DNA from: Acanthochlamys bracteata
Lineage: Eukaryota; Streptophyta; Magnoliopsida; Pandanales; Velloziaceae
Assembly: GCA_019914995.1 (NCBI GenBank)
Contig: CM034136.1
Span: 2,929,270-2,993,269, forward strand
DNA length: 64,000 bases
Reading direction: 5' to 3'
The notes beneath the pieces are model-generated. The model had not been told where the DNA came from, did not search any database, and saw only the letters and a list, made by a program, of their open reading frames with translations. The position numbers were made by a program, and so were the translations under genes. Each line of letters begins with the position of its first letter. Positions within the stretch are counted from its first letter, which is position 1. Shown here piece by piece: positions 50,101-61,472 of the stretch.

Positions 50101-52175
50101 AAAAGACCGAATCTAAGTGCAGAATGAGACAACTGAAAGTAGGCAGTAGTAGGATATGCTGTAGAAAAATTATTTAACCTTTGATGTAGCTTTAGTAACC
50201 TTTTACCTTTATTGTGAGCAATGGGAACATCCAAGTCATTATCAGCGGAGTCCACAAAAGGTGAACTTAGAGTGATGAAAAAGGCTTAGTTAGTTGTACT
50301 AGGTTTCTTATTCCGATGTTCATAAACCATCAATGATATTTATATAGTTAAAGACTCATCATCAACAACAATATGAGGAGACTGAAGGAGCAAAAGCGGG
50401 AATAACAGGATTCATCTCAATCAATTTGATATTCATCGTAAAATTTTGTAAAAGGCATATCTAAAGATCAGGAATGAGGAGTTTCCTATGAAAAGTGGTA
50501 TAAGCACTAAGATGTTGTTTATTATACTAATTCATAACATGTATAGTCCTTTCTTTTGTCTTAAAAACAAACAAATTACATGTAATTGATCTTGGAGAAA
50601 ATTTATCTTGAATAGGATAATGATTATGAACCAAGCACATGCATCCAGAAAGACATTGGAGAGAGAAAATTGATGAATTAGGATAAACAAAAAGCAACTA
50701 ACAAAGTAGTTTGACATTTAAGCACACTAAATGGTTACTATTAATTAAGTGGCATGCAGTAAGGGTGACATCACTCCAAATATGCTTTGAGACATGCATA
50801 TGAAATAGAAGGATTTGGTGAATAAACCAGATTGCTTCTTTATTTCATAAGGTGGCTGTGTATGGCCATACGTGTTGCGCCCCCTCGGCATCTACATATG
50901 AAGCCAGATAAGCGATTTGATACGTCCAAGAAGAAATCACTTCGGAATCCATTTTCAACAGTTGCCTAGTATGAGAGTTGAATATCACTAAAACCTGTTT
51001 TAAGTGTAAGCACCATTTTTAACATATATTAAGGTGCATTTGCATATTGTCATGGATGTACATCCCAGTCCTCTTATTTTTTTGTAGTGGGATAGGCGGT
51101 GATGTGGCAACTGCTTATTAATAACTTAAGGTGTGCCAGAGGAATTGCCAGGATGGGATACTTCAAATGAAGCTTGTTAACCTATGCGAATGTATCTATT
51201 GTTCCTCATAGTTTACCAGCACTATGAATGCACGTTGTAGTGGATTGTTAAAGGTTATGGTACCTCTAGAGCCCTATAGGTACAAAGGTTTAATTTTTAA
51301 AGATGCTAAACATTTTAAGCTCAATAAACGAGGCATATGATTATGTGTGAAGACAGCACAGGCATGTAGAAACACCACATAGATAGCAACAAGAATGCTA
51401 TAAAACATATTGGATATATTTGGAAAGCCAAAGTACTCTCCATGCGTGCCAGAGTTCTTGGAGGTTATTGGTGGATGTGCATGGATAGTTGCTGTAGTTA
51501 GGTAGCACATCCTTGTTTCTACTACAACTCATGTTCCTCTCAGTTTAAGATTTTTGCTGGTAGCTCTAAAGCACCAGACTTTAGGATGAAATATTACGGC
51601 AAGACATCAACAGTTAGATATAAAATGAGAAAAGTTCATCAACTATCCTTCTGTGTGGAAATGGGAATGCTTGGGGAAACTAATGTCACATATGAATGTT
51701 TAAAGCTGGCACAATATCCTTCATTACCATGCAAAAAGGTTTTGATTTATTTGCAGCAGACCATTGTTATACTTTTGGGTCTTCAATTATGATTAGGGTA
51801 GAACTAGTGGTCTGCATACATTTGATGATTTTGCGTGAGTTGGGAAAATCATGGTGATATGTATGTAAGATATTTTTGGTGTATGTATGTCATTTTGTTG
51901 ATATTCTAATTCTTATCCTCCTCTCAGCTCTTTGATAATCTCCAACAATGATGAATAGAACAGCTATTACATACTTTCACATTTTTAGAAGTTGTTATTG
52001 AATGATAAAATACCTTGTTCATTTTTTCCGAAAACCAGGGCTATAGTTCTCGTCAGGTATTTCCGGAGCAAGTCTAACAGAGTATTATTTTTTGACAGTG
52101 GTAAAGCCTGGCAAAGAGCATGCTGGAGCAACTCTTGAAATTCCTTCTGAAGAGAGCCTCTCTAAGTTAAACTGA
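44144..52175 (+). CDS. MZM1: Mitochondrial LYR-motif complex III assembly factor MZM1/LYRM7
   Basis: Exons 44144-44402 and 52099-52175 join across a G|TG codon to 111 residues ending [15 protein letters not shown]. Donor TATG|GTATTC and acceptor TTGACAG|TGGTA are clean. The LYR-family signature [13 protein letters not shown] (15-27) is followed by helices rich in Arg/Glu and the conserved [19 protein letters not shown] segment. In yeast and plants MZM1 is a matrix chaperone that stabilises the Rieske iron-sulfur protein before it enters complex III. Without exon 2 the first frame would end in a foreign ILIKHLL; the second exon restores the family C-terminus at exactly the expected spacing. 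The intron is 7.7 kb and full of dead transposons. Confidence 0.93.
47050..48320 (-). pseudogene. hAT-superfamily transposase remnant, antisense in the MZM1 intron
   Basis: Scattered conserved blocks appear in transposase order on the minus strand. Near 48040-48080 is KDVPNR, a stop, then [11 protein letters not shown], where the stop (TGA) replaces the invariant Trp of the RWNST block. Near 47710-47830 is [20 protein letters not shown] continuing PHYKMK. Near 47050-47165 is the dimerisation block [15 protein letters not shown], with a frameshifted DWLFKNK after it. Frameshifts and stops are many. The N-terminal BED finger and the terminal inverted repeats were not found. Confidence 0.85.
50480..50850 (-). 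pseudogene. Copia integrase fragment, antisense in the MZM1 intron
   Basis: The minus strand reads, through frameshifts, [20 protein letters not shown] and then [19 protein letters not shown], followed by a KTKERTIHV segment, the usual Copia integrase C-terminal order. It belongs to a different Copia lineage from the complete element at 11807-16565, whose corresponding blocks read differently (HLRIFGCIAYAQ). No LTRs were identified. Confidence 0.7.
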
Positions 52176-55100
52176 GGAGCAATACGCCCTCTGATAAGTA
52201 AGGATGAATAGCTGCTACAAACCCCAGAGTCATGGCTGACTTATTTTTGTATAACTTCTTCAATTTCGATTCGTAAGAGAGCATAAGAATATCAACTTGA
52301 GGTTAAGCTTATTGCCGTTCTTTCTTGTAAGAACTAATTGCATAACAGGATTCGTGTTCAAGAATCCTGTAATCTGTACTTGTGAAAGTCCCACATACTG
52401 TGCTAGTACATCACTATAAGGTTCTGAAGCATCATTTGGAAGCATGGAGAGTCTCTCTTGTAAGAACTAATCGCGTTGCAGTGTAGTAGAATTTACTTGT
52501 TGCTTAGATTTGGTAGCGAGGTCTTGTCTGGTTAGTATATAGCAAACACTGCCTTAGTGTTCAGTGAATTTAGACTCGGCACGGATAGTTAAAATTTATA
52601 ATGGGTGGGAATGTTGTGCTACTCATGGGGAGAAACAAAAGTTCTATTATTGCAATGTGGATAAACATGTAGGCATTGTCTACATAGGTTGTTGCCATAT
52701 GTTTCCCCTATTAGTGGAACGAGTCCGTGTTCTGTACTCGTATAGCCAACTGAAGGAAATAGTTGCAGTGATTTTGGTAAGAACGTCGCATCATCTTATG
52801 GTGTTTTGGCATTCCAACAGAGAGTGAAGAGCTTTACTAAGAGCCTCACATCACACTTGATTTCTTATTTAATGAAGAGTCTCATTTTTTATTCAGCTGC
52901 AAAATTTGGTGGTCTGAAATCAATCTCTTTGAAAACATTCGCAAAATTTCAATGATTCGGTAGCATTTTTGTAGCACACTCTGTTGCACATTACACTTGC
53001 ACAGTGCTAAAATAACAAGAAAGAGAGAATGGCAATGCATGATAATTAGGGGGTTGTCACATATGTTCATAACGCCCATTATATTGTAGGCTTTTTCTTT
53101 ATTTCTGTGCTACTAACGCTGAAACAAACGACGGTTACTCTGGTCTATGATGAATTAGGACAAGATCTACAAACAAGTAGAGATGACCACAGTCACTTTG
53201 GTAGTGTTGTCTGATATTCAACGGTTGAATGAGGGATTGCAATTCCAGGCTAACTGTTTGGTGATCTACCATAATTTGTATACAAAGAACATAAAAACAA
53301 CTCAAGATCGCAAGTCTTCGTAACATCTTTTTGTCCAAGAATTTGTGAAGAAATCGTCCTAAAACATTTTGAAGGACCATGTAAGAAAGCTCTATTTGTT
53401 TTTGTATACATGGATCTGGTTAAACATATAAATCAGACAATTTTAGAGAAAAGAACTTAATTACAAGTTTATTAATGCCAGAACTATCACCTTCTATCCG
53501 CACTTATACCAAACATTTCCAGTATTCTTGATTAAAAAAATGAAATAATGATGCATGCATAACTAACCCCTTCTAAAATCTGCTATGATTTGGCCATTTT
53601 AACGAGACTACGTAAAACATTTTCGTGAAATTTCTTAGCATGTAAAAGACGCATAGGACACTGGGTTACGGTGAAAGTGGGACAATGTTTAAAACAGCGG
53701 CATCAAGCAGAACATAACCTTAGCAAAACATACTGTTCAAATTCTGGAGAGATACTGTAACTTTTTCAACGAGTACCAGAAAGTGGGGGCTATTCAGATA
53801 AAGAACCGGTGCATATTTAACTTAATTTTTTACTTATATTTTTCAATGAATTTTATATAATTATTTTATCTAAAAAAATATAAAATTTTATTATTATTAT
53901 TATTTTAAGCAACTATCATGGTAAAAATCACTTATGGAGAAGCACTTCCATCAATGTTCTACAGCAAACATTCTTTCAGCAACTACAGATATTGATGCAA
54001 AATGGTAGTCACTTCACAAATTGACGGTTAAGAGAAAAATAAAGAGTAAATGAAACATTGTCTCTTTCAGAGATTCCTGCAGAATGTGCACCATGTGAGG
54101 GGGAAACATTTTCAAGAGAATTCAAGGAAGTTCCTATCTCTTTTGTGATGATAACGAGCTCTCTTTCCTATTTAAACTGTGTATTGCATTGGGGGGGATC
54201 TATTCTTACTTAAAGAAGTATTTAATTAGAGATAATCTGAGCGTTCATCAAGCAATAATTCTTAATTATTTAATCATTATAAAAAAAGAGAAAGATCATT
54301 GAAACTCATACGTAAATTTTAATAATAATAATGATTAAAAACTATAATGTGTGAAGGACAATAATGAGTTAAACTAACTTATGCATAACTGCAAATCAAT
54401 TAAAAAGAGAAGTGCATAAAAATAGTTGCTAGTTTCTAATTATTTCACAAGAAAAGAATTATCATATACGATAAGAGAAGAACAATTTGATATTGTTTGA
54501 GCTATATTATAACAAATAATTTTTCCTATAGATAGTGATAAAATAGCCATGTATATTAGCAAACTATATTTTGTTGAGCACAAGAAAATAAAATTGACGA
54601 AGTATCAGAACAAAGCACGATGACATGTGATGTATAGAATGGCAGCTAGCGAACTGGAGAGACAAGCTATCGTAGCACGGGAGAGCAAGTGGATCATCTT
54701 ATTAATTGTTTGCGATTTTGAATTCTCTAGTAGCACATGAGAGAAGATACAAGAAGAAGAAAGAAAGAAAAATAAGAAAACAAAAATATTGAGAACAAAT
54801 AGAAAAAAAAAAGAATACGAGAAGCAAATAATTGAGAGAAAACATTTGAGCTAACATCTTATTACTGTTTCTTTTTCACTGAGCTTATTGAGTTAATATT
54901 TTTAGGCATCCCTTTTTTATCCTCTCATTTGTTTTGAAATAGGTTAAGATTCAATTCTATGAGAGTGATCCTATACTAGAAATTTGAATTATAATAAAAA
55001 TATTTTGAACTTGTTGAAGTGCGAATTGCAGTCGATGAAATGCGCTTTCCTAAGCCTTATCAGGAAAACTAGTCTAGTAAGAAGCTATATTTGAGCATCT

Positions 55101-55846
55101 GGAAAGACTTGGGAATCCAAGAGGCTACTAGTGGTTCGTATCATGGAGAGCGTGAATACTTAATTGCTTGCATTTAAACTTGAGTGTAGAACCTAATCCT
55201 TCTCTATGTAAGAAATAATAAAACTTATCGACTAAATATTTGCCAGTTAACTTACATATATGTATTTAGGAAACAGATTCATTTCAATCGACTATAATTC
55301 ATCTATTTTGACTAAGTTGTCTCTTTCTAGGAAACACTGGACTTTATTTAAAAACCAGCTTCAATCTAGTTAACTATACCGATGCTATTTTGTTGGTAAC
55401 TTTTAAAATATTTAAAATTTTTAGTTACCAAACTCAATTCACCCCTCTTTTAAAGTTGGTTGTGTAGCTTTGCGCAACAAAAAAAGTAGAGCATCTTTGT
55501 TTCGACTCAAATTATCTTTTTCGAAGTGATGACAAGCGTGTATACAACTCGTTGGAGTAGTAATAATTATCTCAAATATAGCAGAATGCACAAAGGAAGG
55601 CAACTTTTGTAGAAGCAACATATGTATACTTTGTAGTATGTATATATAAATCTTGACAAATAATTGCAGTTAGATTTAAAAGATAACACTATCAAATAAG
55701 CAATCATGTTCGTTTCCTATGAATAGTATGCATCTTACGCATCATTTTAAGTAAAATCGTTATATTTAAAAAAACGAGAGGACTCCACATCACCGATTAC
55801 ATGAGGAATTCGCTATTGATTATTTTGTTAATAATGGAATAACTAA
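52176..55846. other. Spacer after MZM1; first part is probably its 3' UTR
   Basis: Plausible 3' UTR to about 52260. A 61-codon antisense frame at 52260-52445 has non-random composition but is not recognised. A TCTTGTAAGAACTAAT motif recurs at about 52322 and 52458. The rest is AT-rich with no gene or bounded element. Confidence 0.35.
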
Positions 55847-56495
55847 TGCTTAATCTCAAGACAGCCGCTCTAGTTAAATGTAGCAAAACAACCAATAATT
55901 TTACAATAAATATATGACAATTAAGAAGTAAGAAAGAATACAATTAATTTATATCAAAGAATTCTCAACAATATGAAAAAAACTCACGGGCAGTACTTTA
56001 GAAAAAATCCACTACTACTAAAGAGTTATAGCTTTTCATTACTCTATGAAGAATAATAAATGTTATGTTGGCTGTAAAGAATTAATTTTCTATTGTAAGT
56101 AATATAAAAAAAATCTAAGCATAATAAGCTCTTACTATTGCATTCACACCACACACAACTGTTGCCTACAATATATATTATATGTTAGCTGAATCCTACT
56201 ACACACATAGCTATTTGCATGTTACTTATAACCGCTACTACACATGTAGCTCTTGCGTTATATACACAACAATCTTACATGGTTGTCACGATCGTAGCCC
56301 CATAACAGCTGTTATATCAACTTCTGCACACAAGATCATCGTAAATCACAACTGGACGCAGTCTCGCCTACGGCGCAATTTGTGTTGCCCACTTGCCCGT
56401 TTGCACTATCGCATCTATATAAGCGCCCCACACCATGTACGCTTGAGCCTGCACCTTGCTCTGTTGTTGCTCGTGCTTGTGTGATTACCGAATCT
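55847..56495 (-). repeat. Left LTR-like copy of the candidate old element
   Basis: Aligns loosely with 59722-60362 over its whole length. Confidence 0.45.
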
Positions 56496-56967
56496 GCTAG
56501 CCCACATGATGAGTCTCGTTCGTAACCAAACCAGCGTAGATCTCCTCTTCTTTGCAGTCGTTGTATTTCCTCAACAATGTCATTGGCGATCTCCTCTATT
56601 ACTGAAATATCCAACCAGATGTCGATTCCAAATCTCTTTTCAGTCTCCATCTTCCTCTCGATCTATCATAGCTCGACGAATTGATAGAGTCTTCCTCGGC
56701 CACATTAGCATCTTCCTAGTAGTGACACCTCCACTAGGGCTTAATAATGGTTTGTTGGTTAAGCTGCACCTAGAGATGTAAATCAAATCGGATTAAACAT
56801 GCAGAAATTCGCCCCACCTGGCTTATGAACAATAATAGTAGGCCCGGTCTATCATTCAGTAGAGGATTGACATTGTCTGCCCTCCAATCCAGTCACTGTG
56901 CATGTTCAGATCAACTTATAATATAAAAAATTTTAATAAAATATTTATAATTTATTTTAATATTAAT

Positions 56968-57777
56968 TGTTGGGCCTCCAAATTAGAGTAGGCTCGGATT
57001 AGTAGCATGTAGGGCTTGAAGGGCCCGAATGAAAGACGGACTATCTTGGTGGGCTAGGACCGGATTAGTAGCGTAGGGGTCTGAGATGGTGCCCAAGTAA
57101 AAAACGGGCTAGTTAATTTGGAGGTGGGCCAACAACTCACTTTGGATTGGGCCAAATGGACCCTGACTTTGTGGGCTTAACATCCCTCGCCTCTTAATAG
57201 TCCTACATTGACTGGATGTTGAATGTGTATGTGCTTATCAGTGAGAGATGCTAACCCTTAAGAGGTTGGCCAAATCTTTTAGTATGGGGATCCGATTCTA
57301 CAATTGATATCAAAGCCCGGTGGGGTGAAACTGCTCGGCGTGTTGCTGGAGGGGAGATTGTTGGGCCTCCAAGTTAGGCTAGGCTTAGGTTAGTAGGATC
57401 GGATCTGACACCCTAATCATTAGAGCTCTGATACTAATTGTAGGATCGGATCCTCACACTAAAAGAATTGGCCAACCTCTTAGAGATTAGCATTTCCCAC
57501 TTATAAGCACATACATATTCCAACATCCATCTTTCAATGTGGTACCATTAATGGACGTGAGCTGTTGAGTCCACCAAGCCAGGGTCCACTTGACCCAACC
57601 CAAGGCGAGTTGTTAGCCTACCTCCAAGTTAGCTAGCCCATTTTTTACTTGGGCACTATCTTAGACCCCTACGCTACTAATCCGGCCATAGCCTACCAAG
57701 CTAGTCCGTCTTTCACTCAGGCCCATCAAGCCCTACACGCTAATAACCCGAGCTTAGCCTAACTTAGAGGCCCAATA
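56968..57777. mobile_element. TRIM-like retroelement in inverted (foldback) arrangement
   Basis: Left arm: a 335-bp LTR (56968-57302), TGTTGGGCCTCC...TTCTACA, then a 56-bp internal part with primer-binding site TGATATCAAAGCCCGG (about 57305-57320) and polypurine tract GGAGGGGAGA (about 57348-57357), then the first 40-odd bases of a second LTR (from 57359). Right arm: an inverted LTR (57439-57777), read on the minus strand as TATTGGGCCTC... to ...GATCCTACA, followed by its own primer-binding site ATTAGTATCAGAGC. LTRs of about 340 bp with almost no internal region define TRIM elements. TTAAT flanks both outer ends (56963-56967, 57778-57782). Confidence 0.8.
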
Positions 57778-57782
57778 TTAAT

Positions 57783-59721
57783 AATAATTTAAAAATTATT
57801 TTAAAATTATCTATTTTTTATTTTTTTTATTTATTATATAAAATAAAAATATAAAACGGATAGGGTCTAAGCACTAAAATTACACATAGGCTTGCCCGAC
57901 CCAGCATTGGTGTGGGAATCAGATCGTGTCGAATCGGCCAGCTCACTTGGCCTGGGCGGATCGAGCCCGATTCGACCTGTTCATATTTACATATCTGGAT
58001 GCACCTAACAGCCTAGCTAGTTGCTTTTTACTAGGTTGACCACGACCTAGTTAGATTAGGGCTCCTAGCCTCAATGGGCTGTAATTTAATTTTCATAGGT
58101 CATGCAAATATTATTATATGTAAAGTGACTTATATACCAACAAATTTGTACTAATACTTTGCAGTATTTTTTTTCTTTTTAGTTTAACCATCGATAATAG
58201 AATACACACGCTCAGTCATAATTACGAAAAGACAATCCACTCTCGGTATGTATCTTGCAGCTTTGGATGTGTCCCCATCATATTGGAACCATAAGTTTTC
58301 ATTGTTGATGCATATACTTGATACACAGCGATTCACACTACTTCACTGGTTAAAAAATTTGGAGATGAACTAATAAGAGGAGTTAAAATCGGCTAAAATA
58401 TTCCACGAAGCTTTGGAGCATCCCTTCATTGATTCTTCTTGATTTTGTCTCAGACTCGGCTATCTCGTTTTCTATCTAATCCTATAGATAGATCACAAAA
58501 TTTCATTCTTAGAGTCGACATGATCGAGACTTCTCTGAAATTTGTTTGTTCAAGTTCTTCATTAGTTTTTCTCTTTCGACTGGAGAATCCAGATATTTTT
58601 TAAATTTGCAAAATGTGATTTTAATAAATTATTGATGCTGACACTATCTTTTAAATCTGTGGAACATAAGGTAGTACCCTTTTAACCAGCTAGCATGTAT
58701 TTGTCCAATGATCCTACATAAATACTCTGACGCATATAGCCTATTGAACTCAGCTTTTGCCTCTTACATACTCACAGTTCATGCATGTACTCTTATTTCT
58801 GATTGGCAGATTTTGCTTCTGGATTTGTTAATAACCACCATTATTGTTTGCACTCTGTGCTCTCACCAACCATTTTTGATGTCACAAGATGCACTATTGA
58901 ACTGATTCGAATTACCATTGCTTCGAACTTCAACTCTTTCTGTAAGCTACTTTCAAAAACTTACTTCTGGCTAGAATCTTTCTGTATTAGTAATTCTAAG
59001 CTTCGACGTGTTTTAGAGGAAGTCATTCTTAGAAACATAGGAGACACATACCAAATCTTTGATGTTATATTTCATAGGCATTAAAATCTATTCTAACATC
59101 ACTGTTATGAAATACAACACTGTATGAGCTAACTAAGGTAAGAATTTTAGATGGTTCCGGCCAACATAGTAAAAGCCCAATGTAATGCAAAGTCTTTAGC
59201 CAATGGGATAGAAACTCGTCACTATATTAACTCTTTTTTCATCTTATCTTTATTTAATATGGGACAAATCTAACTCATCCTGTAGTCAATAAAATTTCTT
59301 GAAGTGTGTATCACCAATAAAATTTCTCTTCATGTAAGCATTGTATTGTGCACCAAGTACATTATACTCAAGATCTTAGACAAATTTTGCTTCAAGCACT
59401 AATAACGCACAATAAAATTTATCTTTCAGAACCTAACTTGATCTAACTCTCTGTTGGCAATGCAAAATTTAGAGTCACACTACTTGAACTTTCTCATCAT
59501 ACTAGTAAGAGTTACAATATCCGCTGCTCGTCTCATCTGTCCTCTATTATTAAGCACAAAATGCTAACTTCTTTAGAGTCAACTTATTCTGAATCACTAC
59601 TCAAAATGCAAAAGTTCATTTGAATATATCTCACTGTTCTGATCTCCTTATATACTGTTAGTAATATCTACGTGCACCGGTTGCTTCACTTCAGTCAAAT
59701 CTTAGACTCTGATATCTCATT
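57783..59721. other. Interior of the candidate old LTR element, right of the foldback
   Basis: Contains a GC-richer stretch to about 58080 with GGCC/CCCGA motifs like the TRIM arms, then ordinary AT-rich sequence. Open frames at 58708-59084 carry no recognisable motif. Confidence 0.35.
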
Positions 59722-60362
59722 TGCTAAAAACATTATAAGTTAGAACTAATCCCAATATAGAGCTGATGTTGGCAAAAGCAACAGAAATAATGAAGATTTT
59801 GAAATAATTATATTACAATTAAAAATAAAATAAAAACAAATAATTTACTTTGAAACACACTCAGTAATCTGAAAAGAATCCACATGGGTACGAAAAACAT
59901 TACTACTAATAATGGCTACATTCTTTAAATGCTTTTGGGAGAATAATAAAATTTTAAAAAGAAATAAAATCTATTACAAATAGTATAAGAAAATTTCAAA
60001 GGCATAGAAGTTCTTGGAACTGCATACACCACATACGGTTGTTGCCTACTTGCAGCGTTACTACAGATATAACTCTCTATCTGTTGCAACAATAGCAACG
60101 CATAACTCTTTCATGTTAGCTGCATTGCTAGTACACACGTAGCTCTCTACCTCTCGTGCATAGTAATTTTGCACCACTGTGACGGCACCTATCTACACCA
60201 TGACTCGTAGAGGCCCAGTGCGGGCACGGTCTAATTCGCGAGGCCTACTTGCTGATGCTAGCGTGCCAGCACTGTCTGCACCTGCACTCGCACCATGCAC
60301 TCCTACACCCTGTCTCGCCACTTCTAGCACCTTCATCCGCGCCCGCGTGAATATGCCGAATC
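59722..60362 (-). repeat. Right LTR-like copy of the candidate old element
   Basis: Direct repeat of 55847-56495, next to a primer-binding-site-like sequence at about 59704-59721. Confidence 0.45.
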
Positions 60363-61472
60363 AATTGATTTGCTTTTAAAATAATCTGATTTTTATTTTT
60401 AATTCCTTGCTTAATCTAAAGGAAAACACTTAAAGCGATGAAATTCAAGAAAACTTCAAATCTTAAAGACTTCTCAAAATTAATCAATAAAATTTCAATA
60501 TATAATTAAAAAAATTAAGTGAATTAGAATACGTTACATGTGCACATCCAACAAATGCAAGAGGCGGTCGTACTTGAAGTTACATGCAAACGAGTCCAAA
60601 CTTAAATACGTGTGGCCAAAATGTAAGGCAGCTTTTCCTCGCATACCCTTTTTCCGTTTGGGCATTTAGTTTATTAATAGTTTTAGATAAGAACAAACAA
60701 AATGTAACTGACGTCCTGGTTGAGGCGTTACACCAGTTTTCTTCTGCTTTTCCTTTTGTTACATGAAGACAACTTCTGCTTTGCTACCTGAAGACAACTG
60801 GCGTATAATCCCTGCCGTTTCTCTTATCATCATATGTGTCACCGGCCAGTAAAGCAGAATTCTTGAATACAATTACTAACGAGTGATGACTATTAGTGTT
60901 GTTACTTAGATTAGGATTTTCATTTTGTTTCTACTCTATTTTCTATAAACTTGTAAGCTTCTTCTTTTGGCTCTCTTTCTCTGTGTGTGTTTGTGTGTTA
61001 ATTTATTAAATGTTGATTTTGATTTGCAAATTTCAGAAGCTCTGGAGTGCCAAGTGATGTTATCTCTCTCGCTCTCTCCAGTAAGCCGAAGAACTCTTGA
61101 ATAGTCCTCTCCCAGGATTGCCTCTTGTTTCGGGCTTTCGTATTAGTTTACGGAATTAATCCGGAGAGGCCGATGATTCTTTGTGGATGCCTAACTACTT
61201 ATGTTAATCGGCAATATGTATTACTGTAGACATACAAAGAAACTAGAAGAAATATATAATCTTCGACCACAACAGCGTAAATACTTCAATCACAAGAAGC
61301 ATTCATGCTCATACAACTAGTACATAGCAAGTCTTCTACGATATGACATACGGATTATACCATAAACGAAGGTAACACTAAGTTTAGTTTTTCGCCAATA
61401 TTATTAGTTGATTAATGGCTGCATAGATGGTTGGATGAAAGGATGTCCTTCATACTCTTGCTAGCTACGTAG
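60363..61472. other. Spacer between the old element and the GA20-oxidase gene
   Basis: No gene seen. The part next to 61472 would hold the 3' UTR of the minus-strand GA20-oxidase gene. A CT-rich stretch near 61050-61080 is notable only as low complexity. Confidence 0.4.

Larger units (their letters stand above)
44403..52098 (+). other. 7.7-kb intron of MZM1, filled with transposon remnants
   Basis: Bounded by GT at 44403 and AG at 52098. It contains an antisense hAT transposase remnant (about 47050-48320) and an antisense Copia integrase remnant (about 50480-50850). The remainder is AT-rich without recognisable content; a short direct repeat CTCGAGCTGAGAC occurs twice at about 47412-47437. 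Confidence 0.85.
55847..60362 (-). mobile_element. Candidate old LTR retrotransposon, coding capacity lost
   Basis: Two similar stretches of about 645 bp lie in the same orientation at 55847-56495 and 59722-60362. Both start TGCT, share ordered landmarks (ACTACTA..., ACACCACA.AC..TTGTTGCCTAC, ATGTTAGCTG, CACAC.TAGCT, GCACCATG) and end near ACCGAAT or GCCGAAT. Next to the right copy the minus strand reads GAGATATCAGAGTCTAAG, close to a Met-tRNA primer-binding site, where it should be for a minus-strand element. Identity is visibly low, no target duplication was found, and no gag-pol domain is recognisable. Inferred, not proven. Confidence 0.45.

Noticed and set aside
56968..57777. Two ordinary separate LTR insertions
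   Set aside because: Not excluded, but TTAAT on both outer flanks of the joined unit and lack of a target duplication at the inner junction favour a single insertion.
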